From assembly GCF_000020665.1 (NCBI RefSeq), contig NC_011071.1, positions 1,478,501 through 1,542,500 on the forward strand: a DNA stretch of 64,000 bases. Reading direction: 5' to 3'. Below the pieces are notes generated by a model. The model was not told the origin of the DNA, searched no databases, and saw nothing but the letters and a program-made list of their open reading frames with translations. This DNA is from Stenotrophomonas maltophilia R551-3. Its GTDB lineage: Bacteria; Pseudomonadota; Gammaproteobacteria; Xanthomonadales; Xanthomonadaceae. Each line of letters starts with the position of its first letter. The stretch's first letter is position 1. The position numbers were made by a program, and so were the translations under genes. Below, piece after piece: positions 1 to 10,896 of the stretch.

Positions 1-1034
1 TCGCCCAGCGAGGTTGCACTGGAACCGAGGCTGCCAGTGAGGCTCAGCGCAGGGTAGTACTGGGTGGCGGTGACCTTGATGGTCTTCAGGCTGTTGCGCA
101 GCCGCAGTTCGGCCGCGCGCAGGTCGGGACGGCGGCCAAGCAGGTCGGTCGGAAGGCCCTCGGCGATGCTCGGGCTGCGAGCGCCGAGCAGGTCCTGGGG
201 TTCGTCCTGCTGCGGCCACGGCGTGCCGTCCAGCAGGACCGTCAGCGCATTGCGCACTTCCACACGCTGCTGTTCCAGCGCGCTCTGCGAGGCGCGTTGC
301 GACTGCAGGTTCTGCAGCGCCTGGCGCACTTCCAGGCGCGATACCGCACCGGCGTCGAAGCGTGCCTGCACCAGTTCGCGGGTGCGCTCCAGCCGCTCCA
401 GGTTGGCCTGGCCGGTGGCGATCGACTGGTTGAGGTAGGCCAGCGTCCAGTACTGGGTGATGCTGTCGCCGATCACCAGCAGCGCGGTGTTCTGCCGGTC
501 TTCCTCGCTGGCCTCGGCTTCCCAGCGGGCGATGTCGCGCTGGGTGCGCAGGCGGCCCCACAGGTCCACTTCCCAGCCCAGCGAGACGCCGGTGGAATAG
601 CTGCGGCGCCAGTCGTCGGCCTGGTCGGTGGCGCGGCTGGCGCTGCCACTCACACCTGAAGACGAAGGCTGCGGCCACAACGCGTTGCTGGCCAGGCCAG
701 CCTGCAGGCGTGAGCGCTGCACGGCCAGGCCGGCGGCGGCCAGATCGCTGTTGGCCGCCAGTGCCTGCGCCACCAGGCGGTCCAGTCGTTCATCGCCGAA
801 ACCGGTCCACCAGGTGTCCTGGCGGATGTCGCGCCCCGGAGTATCCAGGCTGCTGCGCGGATCGTCGGCGGGCGCATTGAGGGTGGAGTCGCCACGACCG
901 TAAGTCGCCGCCACGTCGGGGGCCTGCACCGGATAGCGGCCCATGGATGCGCAGCCGGACAGGGCGAGCAGTACAGCGCCCGCCAGCAGCAGGCGCGAGG
1001 GGGCAGGGAAGGGCAGTCGGGTCATCATCTTCAT
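1..1034 (-). CDS. macC: Outer-membrane efflux lipoprotein (TolC/NodT type), third gene of macABC, C-terminus beyond window
   Basis: This is the outer-membrane channel of a tripartite efflux pump. About 344 N-terminal residues are inside the window and the rest lies before base 1. The N-terminus is a lipoprotein signal with lipobox LSGC (Cys28). After it come the long helical OEP-type segments, for example [20 protein letters not shown] and [19 protein letters not shown], the second being typical of NodT/OprM proteins. The chosen ATG overlaps the macB stop as ATGA; two further in-frame ATGs at 1028 and 1025 are possible. It is translationally coupled to macB. The name macC follows the MacABC pump described for S. 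maltophilia; assignment to that pump is by gene order and is an inference. Confidence 0.88.
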   Translation of the reverse strand, partial: MKMMTRLPFPAPSRLLLAGAVLLALSGCASMGRYPVQAPDVAATYGRGDSTLNAPADDPRSSLDTPGRDIRQDTWWTGFGDERLDRLVAQALAANSDLAAAGLAVQRSRLQAGLASNALWPQPSSSGVSGSASRATDQADDWRRSYSTGVSLGWEVDLWGRLRTQRDIARWEAEASEEDRQNTALLVIGDSITQYWTLAYLNQSIATGQANLERLERTRELVQARFDAGAVSRLEVRQALQNLQSQRASQSALEQQRVEVRNALTVLLDGTPWPQQDEPQDLLGARSPSIAEGLPTDLLGRRPDLRAAELRLRNSLKTIKVTATQYYPALSLTGSLGSSATSLG

Positions 1035-2989
1035 TCGCGGGCCAGGGCCTCCACCGGGTCGAGCTGCGCGGCGTTGCGCGCGGGCAGGAAGCCGAACGCC
1101 ACGCCGATCAGGGTCGAGCAGGCGAACGCGGCAACGATCGAGGCGGTGGAGAACAGCACCTGGAAGTCGCTGGCGAAGCGGCCGATCATCGAGCCCAGCA
1201 GCAGGGCCAGGCCGATGCCGAGCACGCCGCCGAGCAGGCACACCAGCACTGCTTCGATCAGGAACTGCTGGCGGATATCACTCTGCCGTGCACCGACGGC
1301 CATGCGCACGCCGATCTCGCGGGTACGCTCGGTCACCGACACCAGCATGATGTTCATCACGCCGATACCACCGACCAGCAGTGCGATGGCGGCGATGGCG
1401 CCGATCAGCAGGGTCATCGTGCGCGTGGTCTGCTCGATGGTCTGGCGGATCTCGGCGCTGTTGCTGAGGAAGAAGTCCTCGGTGCCATGGCGCATCGTCA
1501 ACAGGCGGGTGATCGCTTCCTGCGCCGCATCCATCGGCGTGGCGTCGTCCACGCGCACGGTAATGCTGGACACGTGGCTCTGGCCGAGCATGCGCGACAT
1601 CACCGTGGTGTAGGGCAGCCACACGCTCAGGCTGGTGCTGCCGCCGAACCCGAAGCTCTGGCGCTTGGCCACGCCGACCACGCGCGCCGGCACGTTGCCG
1701 AGCAGGATCACCTGGCCGATCGGGTCGGTATCGGGGAAGAACTGGGCCTGGGTGTTCTCGTCGATCACCGCGACCTGGCCGAGGCCCTTCACCGCGTCAC
1801 TGTCGAAGAAGCTGCCGCTGAGCAGGGTCACGCCCTTGACCCGGAAGAACTGCTCGCCAACGCCGCTGACCTGGGCGGTGGAGGACTGGTTGCGGTAACG
1901 CGCGGTGACCGAGGTCGACACGCTGGGCGTGGAGCTGTCGACGTAGCTCTGCCGGGCCAGCGCATCGGCATCACTGGCTTTGAGCGTCTGCACGCGGGCC
2001 GAGCGCATGTCGCCGAAACCACGGCCGGGGTAGACATCGATGGTGTTGGTGCCGAGCGCGCTGATGTTCTGCAGGATCTGCTGCTGCGAGCCGTTGCCCA
2101 GCGCCACCACCGAGACCACCGAGGCGATACCGATGATGATGCCGAGCATGGTCAGGAAGGTGCGCAGCCGATGTGCATTCATCGCCAGCAACGCCATGCG
2201 GAATGCTTCGGTGAAGCGGTCGCGCGCGGCCCGCCAGCTGTTGCCGCGGGCGACGCCGGTGCTGGCCTCGCGCTGCGCGCGGTAGGTCGGTGCATTCGGA
2301 TTGGCGCGGTCGGCGATGATCTCGCCGTCGCGGATCTCGATGATGCGCTGCGCGTGTTCGGCCACGCTCATGTCGTGGGTGACGATGATGATGGTGTGGC
2401 CTTCGGCGTGCAGCTCGCCGAGGATCGCCATCACTTCCTCGCCGGATTTCGTGTCGAGCGCGCCGGTCGGTTCGTCGGCCAGGATCACCTCGCCGCCGTT
2501 CATCAGGGCACGGGCGATCGACACGCGCTGCTGCTGGCCGCCGGACAGCTGGCCCGGCTTGTGGTGCATGCGGTCGCTCAGGCCCAGCCGCTGCAGCAGT
2601 TGTTCGGCACGCGCGTTGCGCACCGGGCCGGGGCTGCCGGCGTACACCGCCGGCACTTCCACGTTGCCGCGTGCATCGAGGTCGCCCAACAGGTGATAGC
2701 GCTGGAAGATGAAGCCGAAATGCTCGCGGCGCAGTTCGGCCAGCTCGTCCGGCGCCATCTTCCCGGTTTCGCGGCCGGCCACCTGGTAGCTGCCACGGGT
2801 GGGACGATCGAGGCAGCCGAGGATGTTCATCAGCGTCGACTTGCCTGAGCCGGACTGGCCGACGATGGCCACCATCTCACCGGCGTGGATGTCGAGGTTG
2901 ACGTCACGCAGCACGGCGATCACATCGTCGCCGGCCGGGAATTCGCGTCGCAGGTCACGCAGGCGCAGCAGCGGCGCCGTCGTGCTCAT
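1031..2989 (-). CDS. macB: MacB-type ABC transporter, fused ATPase and permease
   Basis: MacB powers the pump from the inner membrane, using ATP to drive mechanotransmission to MacA and the outer-membrane channel. The 652 residues match the family length. The ATPase domain (about 1-230) has Walker [10 protein letters not shown], signature LSGGQQQR and Walker [14 protein letters not shown] first membrane helix near residue 280 follows ([20 protein letters not shown]), then a large periplasmic domain, then three C-terminal helices with the FtsX-like sequence [20 protein letters not shown]. It overlaps macA upstream and the outer-membrane gene downstream, each by ATGA. Likely substrates are macrolides or envelope-stress products, by family knowledge only. 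Confidence 0.96.
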   Translation of the reverse strand: MSTTAPLLRLRDLRREFPAGDDVIAVLRDVNLDIHAGEMVAIVGQSGSGKSTLMNILGCLDRPTRGSYQVAGRETGKMAPDELAELRREHFGFIFQRYHLLGDLDARGNVEVPAVYAGSPGPVRNARAEQLLQRLGLSDRMHHKPGQLSGGQQQRVSIARALMNGGEVILADEPTGALDTKSGEEVMAILGELHAEGHTIIIVTHDMSVAEHAQRIIEIRDGEIIADRANPNAPTYRAQREASTGVARGNSWRAARDRFTEAFRMALLAMNAHRLRTFLTMLGIIIGIASVVSVVALGNGSQQQILQNISALGTNTIDVYPGRGFGDMRSARVQTLKASDADALARQSYVDSSTPSVSTSVTARYRNQSSTAQVSGVGEQFFRVKGVTLLSGSFFDSDAVKGLGQVAVIDENTQAQFFPDTDPIGQVILLGNVPARVVGVAKRQSFGFGGSTSLSVWLPYTTVMSRMLGQSHVSSITVRVDDATPMDAAQEAITRLLTMRHGTEDFFLSNSAEIRQTIEQTTRTMTLLIGAIAAIALLVGGIGVMNIMLVSVTERTREIGVRMAVGARQSDIRQQFLIEAVLVCLLGGVLGIGLALLLGSMIGRFASDFQVLFSTASIVAAFACSTLIGVAFGFLPARNAAQLDPVEALARE

Positions 2990-4218
2990 CGGCGCCCCAT
3001 GCCCGGGCCGCCGACCCGCATCTGCATGCCGCCGCGGTTGCCGCCGCCGGCGCTGGCACCGGCCTCACCGACCACCACGCGCTCGCCTTCCTCCAGCCCG
3101 GACAGGATCTCGGCAGAGGCACCGTTGTTGATGCCGACGGTGACCTTGCGCGGCTGCGGCTGGCCCTTGTCGTCCAGCACCCGCACCATGCGCTCGTCGC
3201 CGCGACGCTTCGGCCCCAGTGCCACTGCCGGCACCATCAGCACGCCCTTGGCCTGCTTGAGCAGTACCGAGACCTGCGCGGTCATGTCGATGCGCAGGGT
3301 GCCATCCGGGTTTTCCACGTCGAACAGCGCATTGTAGTAGACCGCGCTGCTGGAGCTGGAGCTTGAAGAACTGCTGGAGCTGGAGGAGCTCTCGTTGGCG
3401 ATCGAGGCCGGCGCCGGATTGATCTGGCGCAGCGTGGCGTGGTACTTGCGATCCGGATCGCCCAGCGTGGTGAAGTACACCGGCATGCCGGCCTTGATCT
3501 TGACCACGTCGGCTTCGGAAATTTCGGCATTGACGGTGACCACGTCCAGCCGCGCCAGCATGACGATGGTCGGTGCGGTCTGGTTGGCGTTCACGGTGCG
3601 ACCTTCCTCGGCCACCACCGCCACCACGGTGCCGTCCATCGGCGCGGTGATGCGGGTGTAGGCCAGGTTGGCGCGGGCGGTGCCCAGCTCGGTCTCGCGG
3701 CCCTTGATCTGTGCCTCGTAGGACTGCAGCTGGGCACGTGCGGTCTTCAGCTGTGCTTCGGCGGCATCGTATTCCTGGCGCGAGGTGGCCTCGGCGGCCA
3801 GCATCTGCTGCTGGCGCGCGAATTCCAGTTCGGCCTGGCGCAGGGTGGCCTGCTGCACGGCGCGCTGGGCGGTGACCTGGTCCAGCGAGGCCTGCGCATT
3901 GAGCACCTGGTTCTGCTGGGTGGTGGCGTCGATCTCGGCGATCAGGTCGCCTTCCTTCACGGTATCGCCCAGCTGCACCTTCAGCGATTTGATCTGGCCA
4001 GAGGCCTGCGCACCGACGCTGACCAGCTTGTAGGCGTCGATCACACCGGTGGCCTCCACCGTCTGCTCGATGTCACCACGGCTGACCGGCGTGGTCGCCA
4101 CCGCCGGGGTGGCGGGCTTGCGCAGCAGCCACCAGGCGGCTGCGGCGACGATCAAGGCGAGCAGGGCGATCAGTATCAGGCGACCCCGGCGGGTCGCAGG
4201 CAGCAGGCGGAACGTCAC
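2986..4218 (-). CDS. macA: MacA periplasmic adaptor (HlyD/RND membrane-fusion family)
   Basis: This adaptor links MacB to the outer-membrane channel. The 410 residues begin with a cytoplasmic stub and one membrane anchor ([19 protein letters not shown]). A biotinyl-lipoyl half-motif follows ([23 protein letters not shown]), then a long coiled coil (about 100-190), the second lipoyl half ([15 protein letters not shown]) and the beta-barrel and membrane-proximal domains. A run of 15 serines at residues 277-291 sits inside the beta-barrel region. It is coded by mixed AGC, TCC, AGT, TCT and TCA codons, so it is not a simple slippage tract. The glycine-rich tail ([18 protein letters not shown]) is also low complexity. 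First gene of the operon; ATGA overlap with macB. Confidence 0.95.
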   Translation of the reverse strand: MTFRLLPATRRGRLILIALLALIVAAAAWWLLRKPATPAVATTPVSRGDIEQTVEATGVIDAYKLVSVGAQASGQIKSLKVQLGDTVKEGDLIAEIDATTQQNQVLNAQASLDQVTAQRAVQQATLRQAELEFARQQQMLAAEATSRQEYDAAEAQLKTARAQLQSYEAQIKGRETELGTARANLAYTRITAPMDGTVVAVVAEEGRTVNANQTAPTIVMLARLDVVTVNAEISEADVVKIKAGMPVYFTTLGDPDRKYHATLRQINPAPASIANESSSSSSSSSSSSSSSAVYYNALFDVENPDGTLRIDMTAQVSVLLKQAKGVLMVPAVALGPKRRGDERMVRVLDDKGQPQPRKVTVGINNGASAEILSGLEEGERVVVGEAGASAGGGNRGGMQMRVGGPGMGRR

Positions 4219-4422
4219 GTCGTGGCTTCACTCTCGGGGCCGCGGTGGCGGCGTTGGTGGGCATTGTGAAGACCGGGCGATGGACGGCTCAATCCTCAGG
4301 GTATGTCTCTATGTAACACTGTCGGTGAATACGCGTAACCACAGGTATCCCGCCCATGGCTGGATACACTGGTACGCATTGCCCCGGATGCGGTTCAGCT
4401 GCCGACACGGGATGATCGCGAC

Positions 4423-5151
4423 ATGGAGACTGAAAACCCGATGCATCGACTGCTGATCGTCGACGACGACAACGACATCCGCACCCTGCTGGCCGAGCAG
4501 CTCGGCCGTGCCGGCTACCAGGTGAGCACGGCCGCCGATGGCACCGCCATGCGCCAGCTGCTGGACCGTGAGCATGTGGATCTGATCGTGCTCGACCTCA
4601 ACCTGCCCCGCGAGGATGGCCTGACCCTGTGCCGCGACCTGCGCGCGCGCTCGAACACGCCGGTGATCATGCTGACCGCGCGTGCCGAGCCGATCGATCG
4701 CGTGCTGGGCCTGGAAATGGGCGCGGACGACTACCTGGCCAAGCCGTTCGAACCGCGCGAGCTGCTGGCGCGCATCCGCAACGTACTGCGCCGGACCGAG
4801 GCGCTGCCGGCCAACCTGGAGCCGCTGGCGGTGCGCCGCGCGCGCTTCTCGCGCTGGGTGTTCGACCTGGAGCATCGCCACCTGGTGGACCCGGATGACC
4901 GCGTGGTGGTGTTGTCCGGTGCCGAATTCCGCCTGCTGCGGGTGTTCATCGCACACGCCAACAAGGTGCTGTCGCGCGAGCAGCTGGTCGCGCTCAGCAG
5001 TGGCCGCAACTACGAGGCGCAGGACCGTGCGATCGACCTGCAGGTAAGCCGCTTGCGCAACAAGCTCGGTGATGACGGCGGCCCGGATGGGCTGATCAAG
5101 ACCGTGCGCAACGAAGGCTACGTGCTTGCCTCGGCCGTCAATCTGGAATAA
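4423..5151 (+). CDS. macR: OmpR-family response regulator, divergent from macABC
   Basis: A DNA-binding response regulator of 242 residues. The receiver domain has the acidic pair in LLIVDDDNDIR, phospho-acceptor Asp in LIVLDLNLP, conserved Thr/Ala in MLTARAE and Lys in YLAKPFE. The C-terminal winged helix carries VVLSGAEFRLLRVF and DLQVSRLRNKL, ending in the usual IKTVRNEGYVL. A second in-frame ATG at 4441 (MHRLLIVDD) is an equally plausible start. The kinase gene begins 7 bases after the stop. The symbol follows the macRS pair described beside macABC in S. maltophilia. As I recall, that pair was not shown to control the pump, so regulation of macABC should not be assumed. Confidence 0.9.
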   Translation: METENPMHRLLIVDDDNDIRTLLAEQLGRAGYQVSTAADGTAMRQLLDREHVDLIVLDLNLPREDGLTLCRDLRARSNTPVIMLTARAEPIDRVLGLEMGADDYLAKPFEPRELLARIRNVLRRTEALPANLEPLAVRRARFSRWVFDLEHRHLVDPDDRVVVLSGAEFRLLRVFIAHANKVLSREQLVALSSGRNYEAQDRAIDLQVSRLRNKLGDDGGPDGLIKTVRNEGYVLASAVNLE

Positions 5152-5157
5152 GCCGCG

Positions 5158-6567
5158 ATGAAGCGCCTGCGCCACTTCATGTCCTCGATGGTCGGGCGCT
5201 TGTTCGTGATCCTGCTGCTGGGCATGAGCGTGGCCGCGATCGGCGCGACCATGCTGGCCACCTCCAAGCGCCAGCAGGAATTCGAGCGGCAGAACCTGAA
5301 CCGCATCGCCGATCGCCTGCAGGGCTACGTCAACCTGCTCGATGGCAACCCCGAACTGCGCGAGCGCCTGCTCGAGATTGGTGGGCCGAGCGTGCGTGCG
5401 CTGCAACCGGGTGCACGCCTGGGGCGGGCCGATACCGCGTTGATGGAGGTGCTGGATGACCGGCCGGGTCCGGTGTCGCGTGCACATGTGCACTTCGCCT
5501 CGTTCCGTTCCTGCATTCCCAAGCTGCAGGACCTGCTGCCGCCGCCGCCGCCCGGGCACCGCAGGCATCCGCGTGAGCGTGATCCGGCGTTCATCCCGCC
5601 CAAGTGCCGCGCGGTGGACGTGACCCTCAACGATGGCACGCTGCTGAAACTGGCGCTGGATTCGCCGGCCGTGGCGCACAACGGCATCCTCGCCGTCGAC
5701 CCGTGGTTCCTGACCCTGCTGGTGCTGGCGATCGCCATATTGGCGTACATCGTCGCGCGCATGGCCAGCGCACCGCTGCAGGAGCTGGCTGCAGCGGCGG
5801 AAGATCTCGGCGATGACCTGCAGCGCGATCCGCTGCCGCTGCGCGGCCCGCGTGAAGTGCAGCGCGCTGCCGAGGCCTTCAATGCCATGCAGCACCGCCT
5901 GCAGCGGCACCTGGCCGAACGCACGCAGATGCTGGCGGCGATCACCCATGACCTGCAGACGCCTCTGACCCGGCTGCGCCTGCGCTTGGAGAACGTCAGT
6001 GACGAGACCCTGCGCGAACGCCTGATTGGTGACCTGGCGGCGATGCAGGCGCTGGTGCGCGAAGGCCTGGAGCTGGCCCGCAGCGCTGAGAGTGCCGAGC
6101 AGCGCGCCGCGCTGGACCTGGATTCGCTGCTGGAAAGCATCGTCGAAGACACGGCCGAGGGCGGTGGCGATGTGGTCTTCGAAGGCGGCAGCGGGGCGGT
6201 GCTGATGCTGCGTCCGCTGGCCATGCACCGCTTGTTCTCCAACCTGGTGGACAACGCGGTGATGTACGCCTACCGGGTGCGGGTACGGGTCGAGCGCAGT
6301 GGTGGCGCAATCACCGTGGTGGTGGCCGATGATGGCCCCGGCCTGGCCGAAGATCAGCTGGAGGCGGTATTCGACCCCTTCGTGCGGGTGGAGACCTCGC
6401 GTTCGCGCGAGACCGGCGGTGCCGGGCTGGGCCTGACCATCGCCCGCGCCCTGGCCGAAAAGGATGGTGCTCGCCTGTGGCTGCGCAACCGCGCCGAAGG
6501 TGGGCTGGAAGCGGTGGTGCAGTGGCCGGCCAGCGCGCAGGTGACGCCACCGGGGCGCGGCGGCTGA
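5158..6567 (+). CDS. macS: Membrane histidine kinase, partner of the adjacent regulator
   Basis: A 469-residue sensor kinase. The first membrane helix is near residues 12-34 (LFVILLLGMSVAAIGATMLA). The periplasmic sensor region contains a proline-rich segment (LLPPPPPGHRRHPRER) and two cysteines. The second helix is near 183-203, then HAMP, then the H-box AAITHDLQTPLTRLR with the phospho-accepting His. The ATPase domain has N-box NLVDNAVMYA, G1 DDGPGL and G2 GGAGLGLTIARALAEKDG. All catalytic boxes look intact. It lies in one operon with the regulator. The ligand is unknown. Confidence 0.9.
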   Translation: MKRLRHFMSSMVGRLFVILLLGMSVAAIGATMLATSKRQQEFERQNLNRIADRLQGYVNLLDGNPELRERLLEIGGPSVRALQPGARLGRADTALMEVLDDRPGPVSRAHVHFASFRSCIPKLQDLLPPPPPGHRRHPRERDPAFIPPKCRAVDVTLNDGTLLKLALDSPAVAHNGILAVDPWFLTLLVLAIAILAYIVARMASAPLQELAAAAEDLGDDLQRDPLPLRGPREVQRAAEAFNAMQHRLQRHLAERTQMLAAITHDLQTPLTRLRLRLENVSDETLRERLIGDLAAMQALVREGLELARSAESAEQRAALDLDSLLESIVEDTAEGGGDVVFEGGSGAVLMLRPLAMHRLFSNLVDNAVMYAYRVRVRVERSGGAITVVVADDGPGLAEDQLEAVFDPFVRVETSRSRETGGAGLGLTIARALAEKDGARLWLRNRAEGGLEAVVQWPASAQVTPPGRGG

Positions 6568-6744
6568 GTATCGCCGTCCCCGTGCGGTGACGCCGGGGGC
6601 GGGGTTTCGCCTATCATCTGCGTACTTCCCCAGTTCCTCTTCGATGAGCCAGCCCGTACCCGCCGGCATGCCGTTCCACGCTGCCCGGCCGTTCCCGCAC
6701 GCTGCCAGGCCTGGCAGCCGCACCCGGCCACCGCCGCTGCGCTG

Positions 6745-9700
6745 ATGGGCGGACAGGGGGACAACGGGCGCTGGGTGGAGCGCTGTGGCACGGGATTCGG
6801 TCGGGCGTTGCGGCAGGGCCTGCTGTGGCTGCTGCTGATGCTGTCCCTGCCGGCCGTGGCGCAGGAGGGCGCACCGCCGCTGCGCGACTACGCCATCGAT
6901 GTATGGACCTCGCGCAACGGCCTGCCGCACAACTCGCTGCGCGACATCGCGCAGACCCCCGAAGGCCACCTGTGGTTTGCCACCTGGGAAGGCCTGGTGC
7001 GTTACAACGGCCTGGATTTCACCGTGTTCGACCGCAGTACCCGACCGGGACTGCGCGACAACGGCATCGGCGCGCTGCTGGTCGACCGCCAGGGCGGATT
7101 GTGGATCAGTGATTCACGCGGCAACGTCAGCCATCGCGGCAACGACGGCCAGTGGCGGGTCTGGGAGCATCAGGCCGGTACCCCGCAGGTGCTGATCCAG
7201 TCCATGCAGATGGACAGCCAGGGGCGGCTGTGGCTGCTGTACGAGGGCAAGGGCATCGGCTACCTGGTCGCGGACAAGGGCATCGTCTACCAGGCGCCGG
7301 CGGCTGACCTGCCGTTGGCGATGAGCTTCACCAAGCTGGTGGTCGATGCACAGGACCGGGTCTGGATCGGCACGCTCGACGGGCTGGTGCTGCGCGACAA
7401 CGATGGCGTGCTCAAGCGTGCACCGGCGGCCTGGGGACTGGGCGCCGGCAGTGGCCTGTCATGGCCGTACCGGGCGCCGGATGGCGCGTTGTGGATCGTC
7501 GCCGGCGAGCGCCTGTACCGCGTGGAGGACGATCAACTGGTGCTGGTGCATCGCCTGCCGGGTCAGTTGCATCTGACCTCGATGCTGCAGGACCGCCATG
7601 GCGACCTGTGGCTGGGCACCGAGAACCAGGGGCTGCTGCGCATCTCCTCACATGGCCTGGAGCGGTTGCCGGCCGGCCTGAACCTGCCGGGCGGACGCGT
7701 GGTCAGCCTGCGCGAGGATGCCGAGGGCAGCATCTGGGTCGGTGCCAACGGCGGCTTGTACCGCTTGCGCGAAACGCTGTTCAGCAGCTACACCGAGCGC
7801 GATGGGCTCAGTGGCGACTACGTGCGCACTGTGTTCGAGGATCGCGACCGCCAGCTGTGGGTGGGCAGTGCCAGCGGCCTGGACCTGCAGGCGGCGGACG
7901 GTCGCTTCCGCGCGGTGCCGCTGCACAACCGCGGTGGCAAGGCACCGTCGGTATTGAGCCTGGCGCAGGGCCCGGACGGCGATCTGTGGGTCGGTACCTT
8001 CGGCGATGGCGTTTACCGGCTGGGCCGCGATGGTCGCCTGCGCCACACCTATGCAGCGGCCGACGGCATGCCTGGCGGCAACATCCGTGCGATCAGTGTC
8101 GACCCGCAGGGCGTGGTCTGGGCCGGCACGCAGAAGGGGGTGGTACGCATCGACGGCGACCGTGTGCAGGTATCGAGCGTGCCGGGCATGCCCAGCGGCC
8201 TGATCACCGCGCTCGAGCATGACCACCAGAGCAATCTGTGGATCGGCACCATCGAAGGCATCCGCGTGCTGCGCGGCAACCGCGTGCAGTCGATCGACCT
8301 GGCACCGTTGGGGGGAGGCCGCAGCGTGTTCGGTTTCCACCAGCTGGGCGATGCGATGTGGATCAGCAGCGACCGCGGCCTGTACCGCTGGCAGCACGGA
8401 ACGCTGGCGCGGGTCGGGCTGGAGCAGGGCATGCCGGTGGACGCGGTGTTCCAGCTGGTGCCGGACCGCCTGGGCAACGTCTGGATCAGCAGCAACCGCG
8501 GCGTGCTGCGCACCGACATGGCCACGCTCAATGCGGTTGCCGACGGGCGCGCGCCGCGGGTGGTGGTGGAGCGCTACAACGAGATTGATGGCATGGCCAA
8601 CGCGCAGGCCAACGGCAGCTCCAGCCCCTCGGCGATCCTGCGCCAGGACGGCACGTTCTGGGTGGTCACCGCTGGTGGCCTGAGTACGGTGGATCCGCAG
8701 CGCCTGCAGCGTTTCCGCGAACGCCCCTCGCCACCGGCAGCGATCGAAAGCGTGCAGGTGGATGGCGCGCCGGTGCACTGGGAAGGCCCCGAGCGAAATT
8801 ACATCCCCGGTGGCCGCCGGCTGGCGGTGAGCTATGTCGGCCTGAGCTACCTGATGTCTGACCGGATCCGCTACCGCACCCGGCTGGACGGACTGGATGC
8901 CGGCTGGGTCGAGCGTGGCCCACAGCGCAGTGTCGAATTCGTTGGCCTGCCGCCGGGTGATTACACCCTGCACGTGGCGGCGGCGCATCCAGGCGGCAGC
9001 TGGGCGCAGCAGGAAGCGGTGTGGAGCTTCACCGTGGAGCCGTTCTGGTGGCAGCGACGCAGCGTGCAGGCGCTGGGAGGCCTGTTGCTGCTGGCCGCGC
9101 TGGTGGCGCTGTACCGGTTGCTGTTGCAGCAGCTGAAGGCCAGCAACCTGCGCCTGGCGCGGCGTGTGGACGAGGCCACTTTCGACCTGCAGGCCAAGAC
9201 CGTGCACCTGCAGGCGCTGAACCAGGAAAAGACCGAGCTGGCCGAACGGTTGGCGCGGCAGGCCGAGGCCTTCGAGCGCCAGGCGCGCGAAGACGCACTG
9301 ACCGGCCTGGCCAACCGCCGTGCCTTCGATGAAACCCTGGCGCGCGACTTTGCCCGTTCGCAGCGCAGTGGCCATCCGCTGTGCCTGGTGGTGCTCGACA
9401 TCGACCACTTCAAGGACGTCAACGACCGCCACAGCCACAGCATCGGCGATGCGGTGCTGGTGCAGGTGGCAACGGTGATCGCCGCCGCCTGTCGTGACTC
9501 GGACCTGCCGGCGCGTACCGGCGGCGAAGAATTCGCGCTGCTGCTCAACGACACACGCCTGGAAGAAGCCGCGCAGCTGTGCGCACGCCTGCGCGGCCTG
9601 TTCCACGACCACCCGGATTGGGCCGGCGTGGACGGCCTGCGCGTGACCTTCAGCGCAGGCCTGGTGGAGCTGGATGCCGACGACCGTACCCCGGCGCTGC

Positions 9701-9771
9701 TGTACCAGCGTGCCGACCGTGCGCTCTACCGCGCCAAGAGCGACGGCCGCGATCGTACGAGTATTGGGTGA
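6745..9771 (+). CDS. Beta-propeller (Reg_prop) and Y_Y_Y sensor diguanylate cyclase
   Basis: A 1008-residue enzyme expected to make cyclic di-GMP in response to a periplasmic signal. After a cleavable signal (LLWLLLMLSLPAVAQ) there are many Reg_prop repeats of the form DxxGxLWxGTxxGL, building two seven-bladed propellers. A Y_Y_Y domain (about 665-755) and one membrane helix (LGGLLLLAALVALYRLLL, about 770-790) lead through a coiled coil (about 795-855) into a GGDEF domain. The active site is GGEEF (926-930) and the inhibitory site RxxD is present as RDSD (917-920). No histidine kinase module is present, unlike most Reg_prop hybrids. It starts about 180 bases after the kinase gene, so it may be a separate unit. 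Confidence 0.92.
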   Translation: MGGQGDNGRWVERCGTGFGRALRQGLLWLLLMLSLPAVAQEGAPPLRDYAIDVWTSRNGLPHNSLRDIAQTPEGHLWFATWEGLVRYNGLDFTVFDRSTRPGLRDNGIGALLVDRQGGLWISDSRGNVSHRGNDGQWRVWEHQAGTPQVLIQSMQMDSQGRLWLLYEGKGIGYLVADKGIVYQAPAADLPLAMSFTKLVVDAQDRVWIGTLDGLVLRDNDGVLKRAPAAWGLGAGSGLSWPYRAPDGALWIVAGERLYRVEDDQLVLVHRLPGQLHLTSMLQDRHGDLWLGTENQGLLRISSHGLERLPAGLNLPGGRVVSLREDAEGSIWVGANGGLYRLRETLFSSYTERDGLSGDYVRTVFEDRDRQLWVGSASGLDLQAADGRFRAVPLHNRGGKAPSVLSLAQGPDGDLWVGTFGDGVYRLGRDGRLRHTYAAADGMPGGNIRAISVDPQGVVWAGTQKGVVRIDGDRVQVSSVPGMPSGLITALEHDHQSNLWIGTIEGIRVLRGNRVQSIDLAPLGGGRSVFGFHQLGDAMWISSDRGLYRWQHGTLARVGLEQGMPVDAVFQLVPDRLGNVWISSNRGVLRTDMATLNAVADGRAPRVVVERYNEIDGMANAQANGSSSPSAILRQDGTFWVVTAGGLSTVDPQRLQRFRERPSPPAAIESVQVDGAPVHWEGPERNYIPGGRRLAVSYVGLSYLMSDRIRYRTRLDGLDAGWVERGPQRSVEFVGLPPGDYTLHVAAAHPGGSWAQQEAVWSFTVEPFWWQRRSVQALGGLLLLAALVALYRLLLQQLKASNLRLARRVDEATFDLQAKTVHLQALNQEKTELAERLARQAEAFERQAREDALTGLANRRAFDETLARDFARSQRSGHPLCLVVLDIDHFKDVNDRHSHSIGDAVLVQVATVIAAACRDSDLPARTGGEEFALLLNDTRLEEAAQLCARLRGLFHDHPDWAGVDGLRVTFSAGLVELDADDRTPALLYQRADRALYRAKSDGRDRTSIG

Positions 9772-9774
9772 TCG

Positions 9775-9844
9775 CATCCACGCATGGCGTGGATCTACGG
9801 GTGTTGCCGTACCAACCGGCGGTGCCGACCAACGGTCGGCACCC
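9775..9844. repeat. Two SMAG-type palindromes after the diguanylate cyclase gene
   Basis: The first (9775-9798) is a minus-strand GTAG element with stem ATCCACGC/GCGTGGAT. The second (9821-9844) is a hairpin with stem GGTGCCGACC/GGTCGGCACC. Together with the larger element at 9962-10129 they fill the 414-base gap before rnt. No coding region is visible in that gap. Confidence 0.75.
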
Positions 9845-9961
9845 ACCAGAGAAGTGACCCACTACAGAGGTGATCGGCAGCCCCAACGAGCGCAGCGACC
9901 CGCTGTTGCTCCTGCTTTTCTGATCTTTCCGTGGCGCCCAGCAACGTGTCCGTGGCCGGAC

Positions 9962-10129
9962 GGGTGGGTTGCGCAGGGGCGTGAGCCGCATGGATGCGGC
10001 GACCGAGCTTACAGGGGTGAGGGCGCTTTGCTTGCGAAGCACTGCTTCGCGAGCGACCGAACGCACAGTCGCCAGCGGCTGGGCTGGGCCCCGGAGGGGG
10101 ACTTGCAGCGTCCCCTGCGCAGTCCACCC
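9962..10129 (+). other. Large structured intergenic element A (long closing stem with internal hairpins)
   Basis: The ends pair as an 18-base-pair stem: GGGTGGGTTGCGCAGGGG (9962-9979) with CCCCTGCGCAGTCCACCC (10112-10129), with two G-U pairs if read as RNA. Just inside are GGGGCGTGAGCCGC and a 16-base palindrome with CATGGATG at its centre (9985-10000), then CGAGCTTACAGGG, a hairpin GCGAAGC/GCTTCGC (10034-10050) and the right-hand box ACTTGCAGCGTCC. The same left and right boxes recur in element B (26822-26991) around a stem of different sequence. I do not know a name for this family. The strand is assigned from the orientation of the boxes. Confidence 0.6.
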
Positions 10130-10185
10130 GTCCGGCCCAACTGATGATTCGCTTCACGCCACGAGGGGCTCCGCCGTTGGCCGCT

Positions 10186-10845
<660 letters not shown>

Positions 10846-10896
10846 CTAGCAGAGCGACCCTGAGCGCCCGGCCAGCCTTCGGAGCATGGGTGGAGC

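Noticed and set aside
947..2848. 633-codon open frame on the plus strand
   Set aside because: It is the reverse of macB and the outer-membrane gene, is rich in His, Ala, Gly and Arg, and matches no family; high-GC genes commonly leave such open antisense frames.
4309..6969. 886-codon open frame on the minus strand
   Set aside because: It lies antisense to the response regulator, kinase and start of the cyclase, which have clear domains; the composition is that of an antisense shadow.
7648..9846. 732-codon minus-strand frame
   Set aside because: Antisense to the beta-propeller diguanylate cyclase, which has clear repeats and a GGEEF site.
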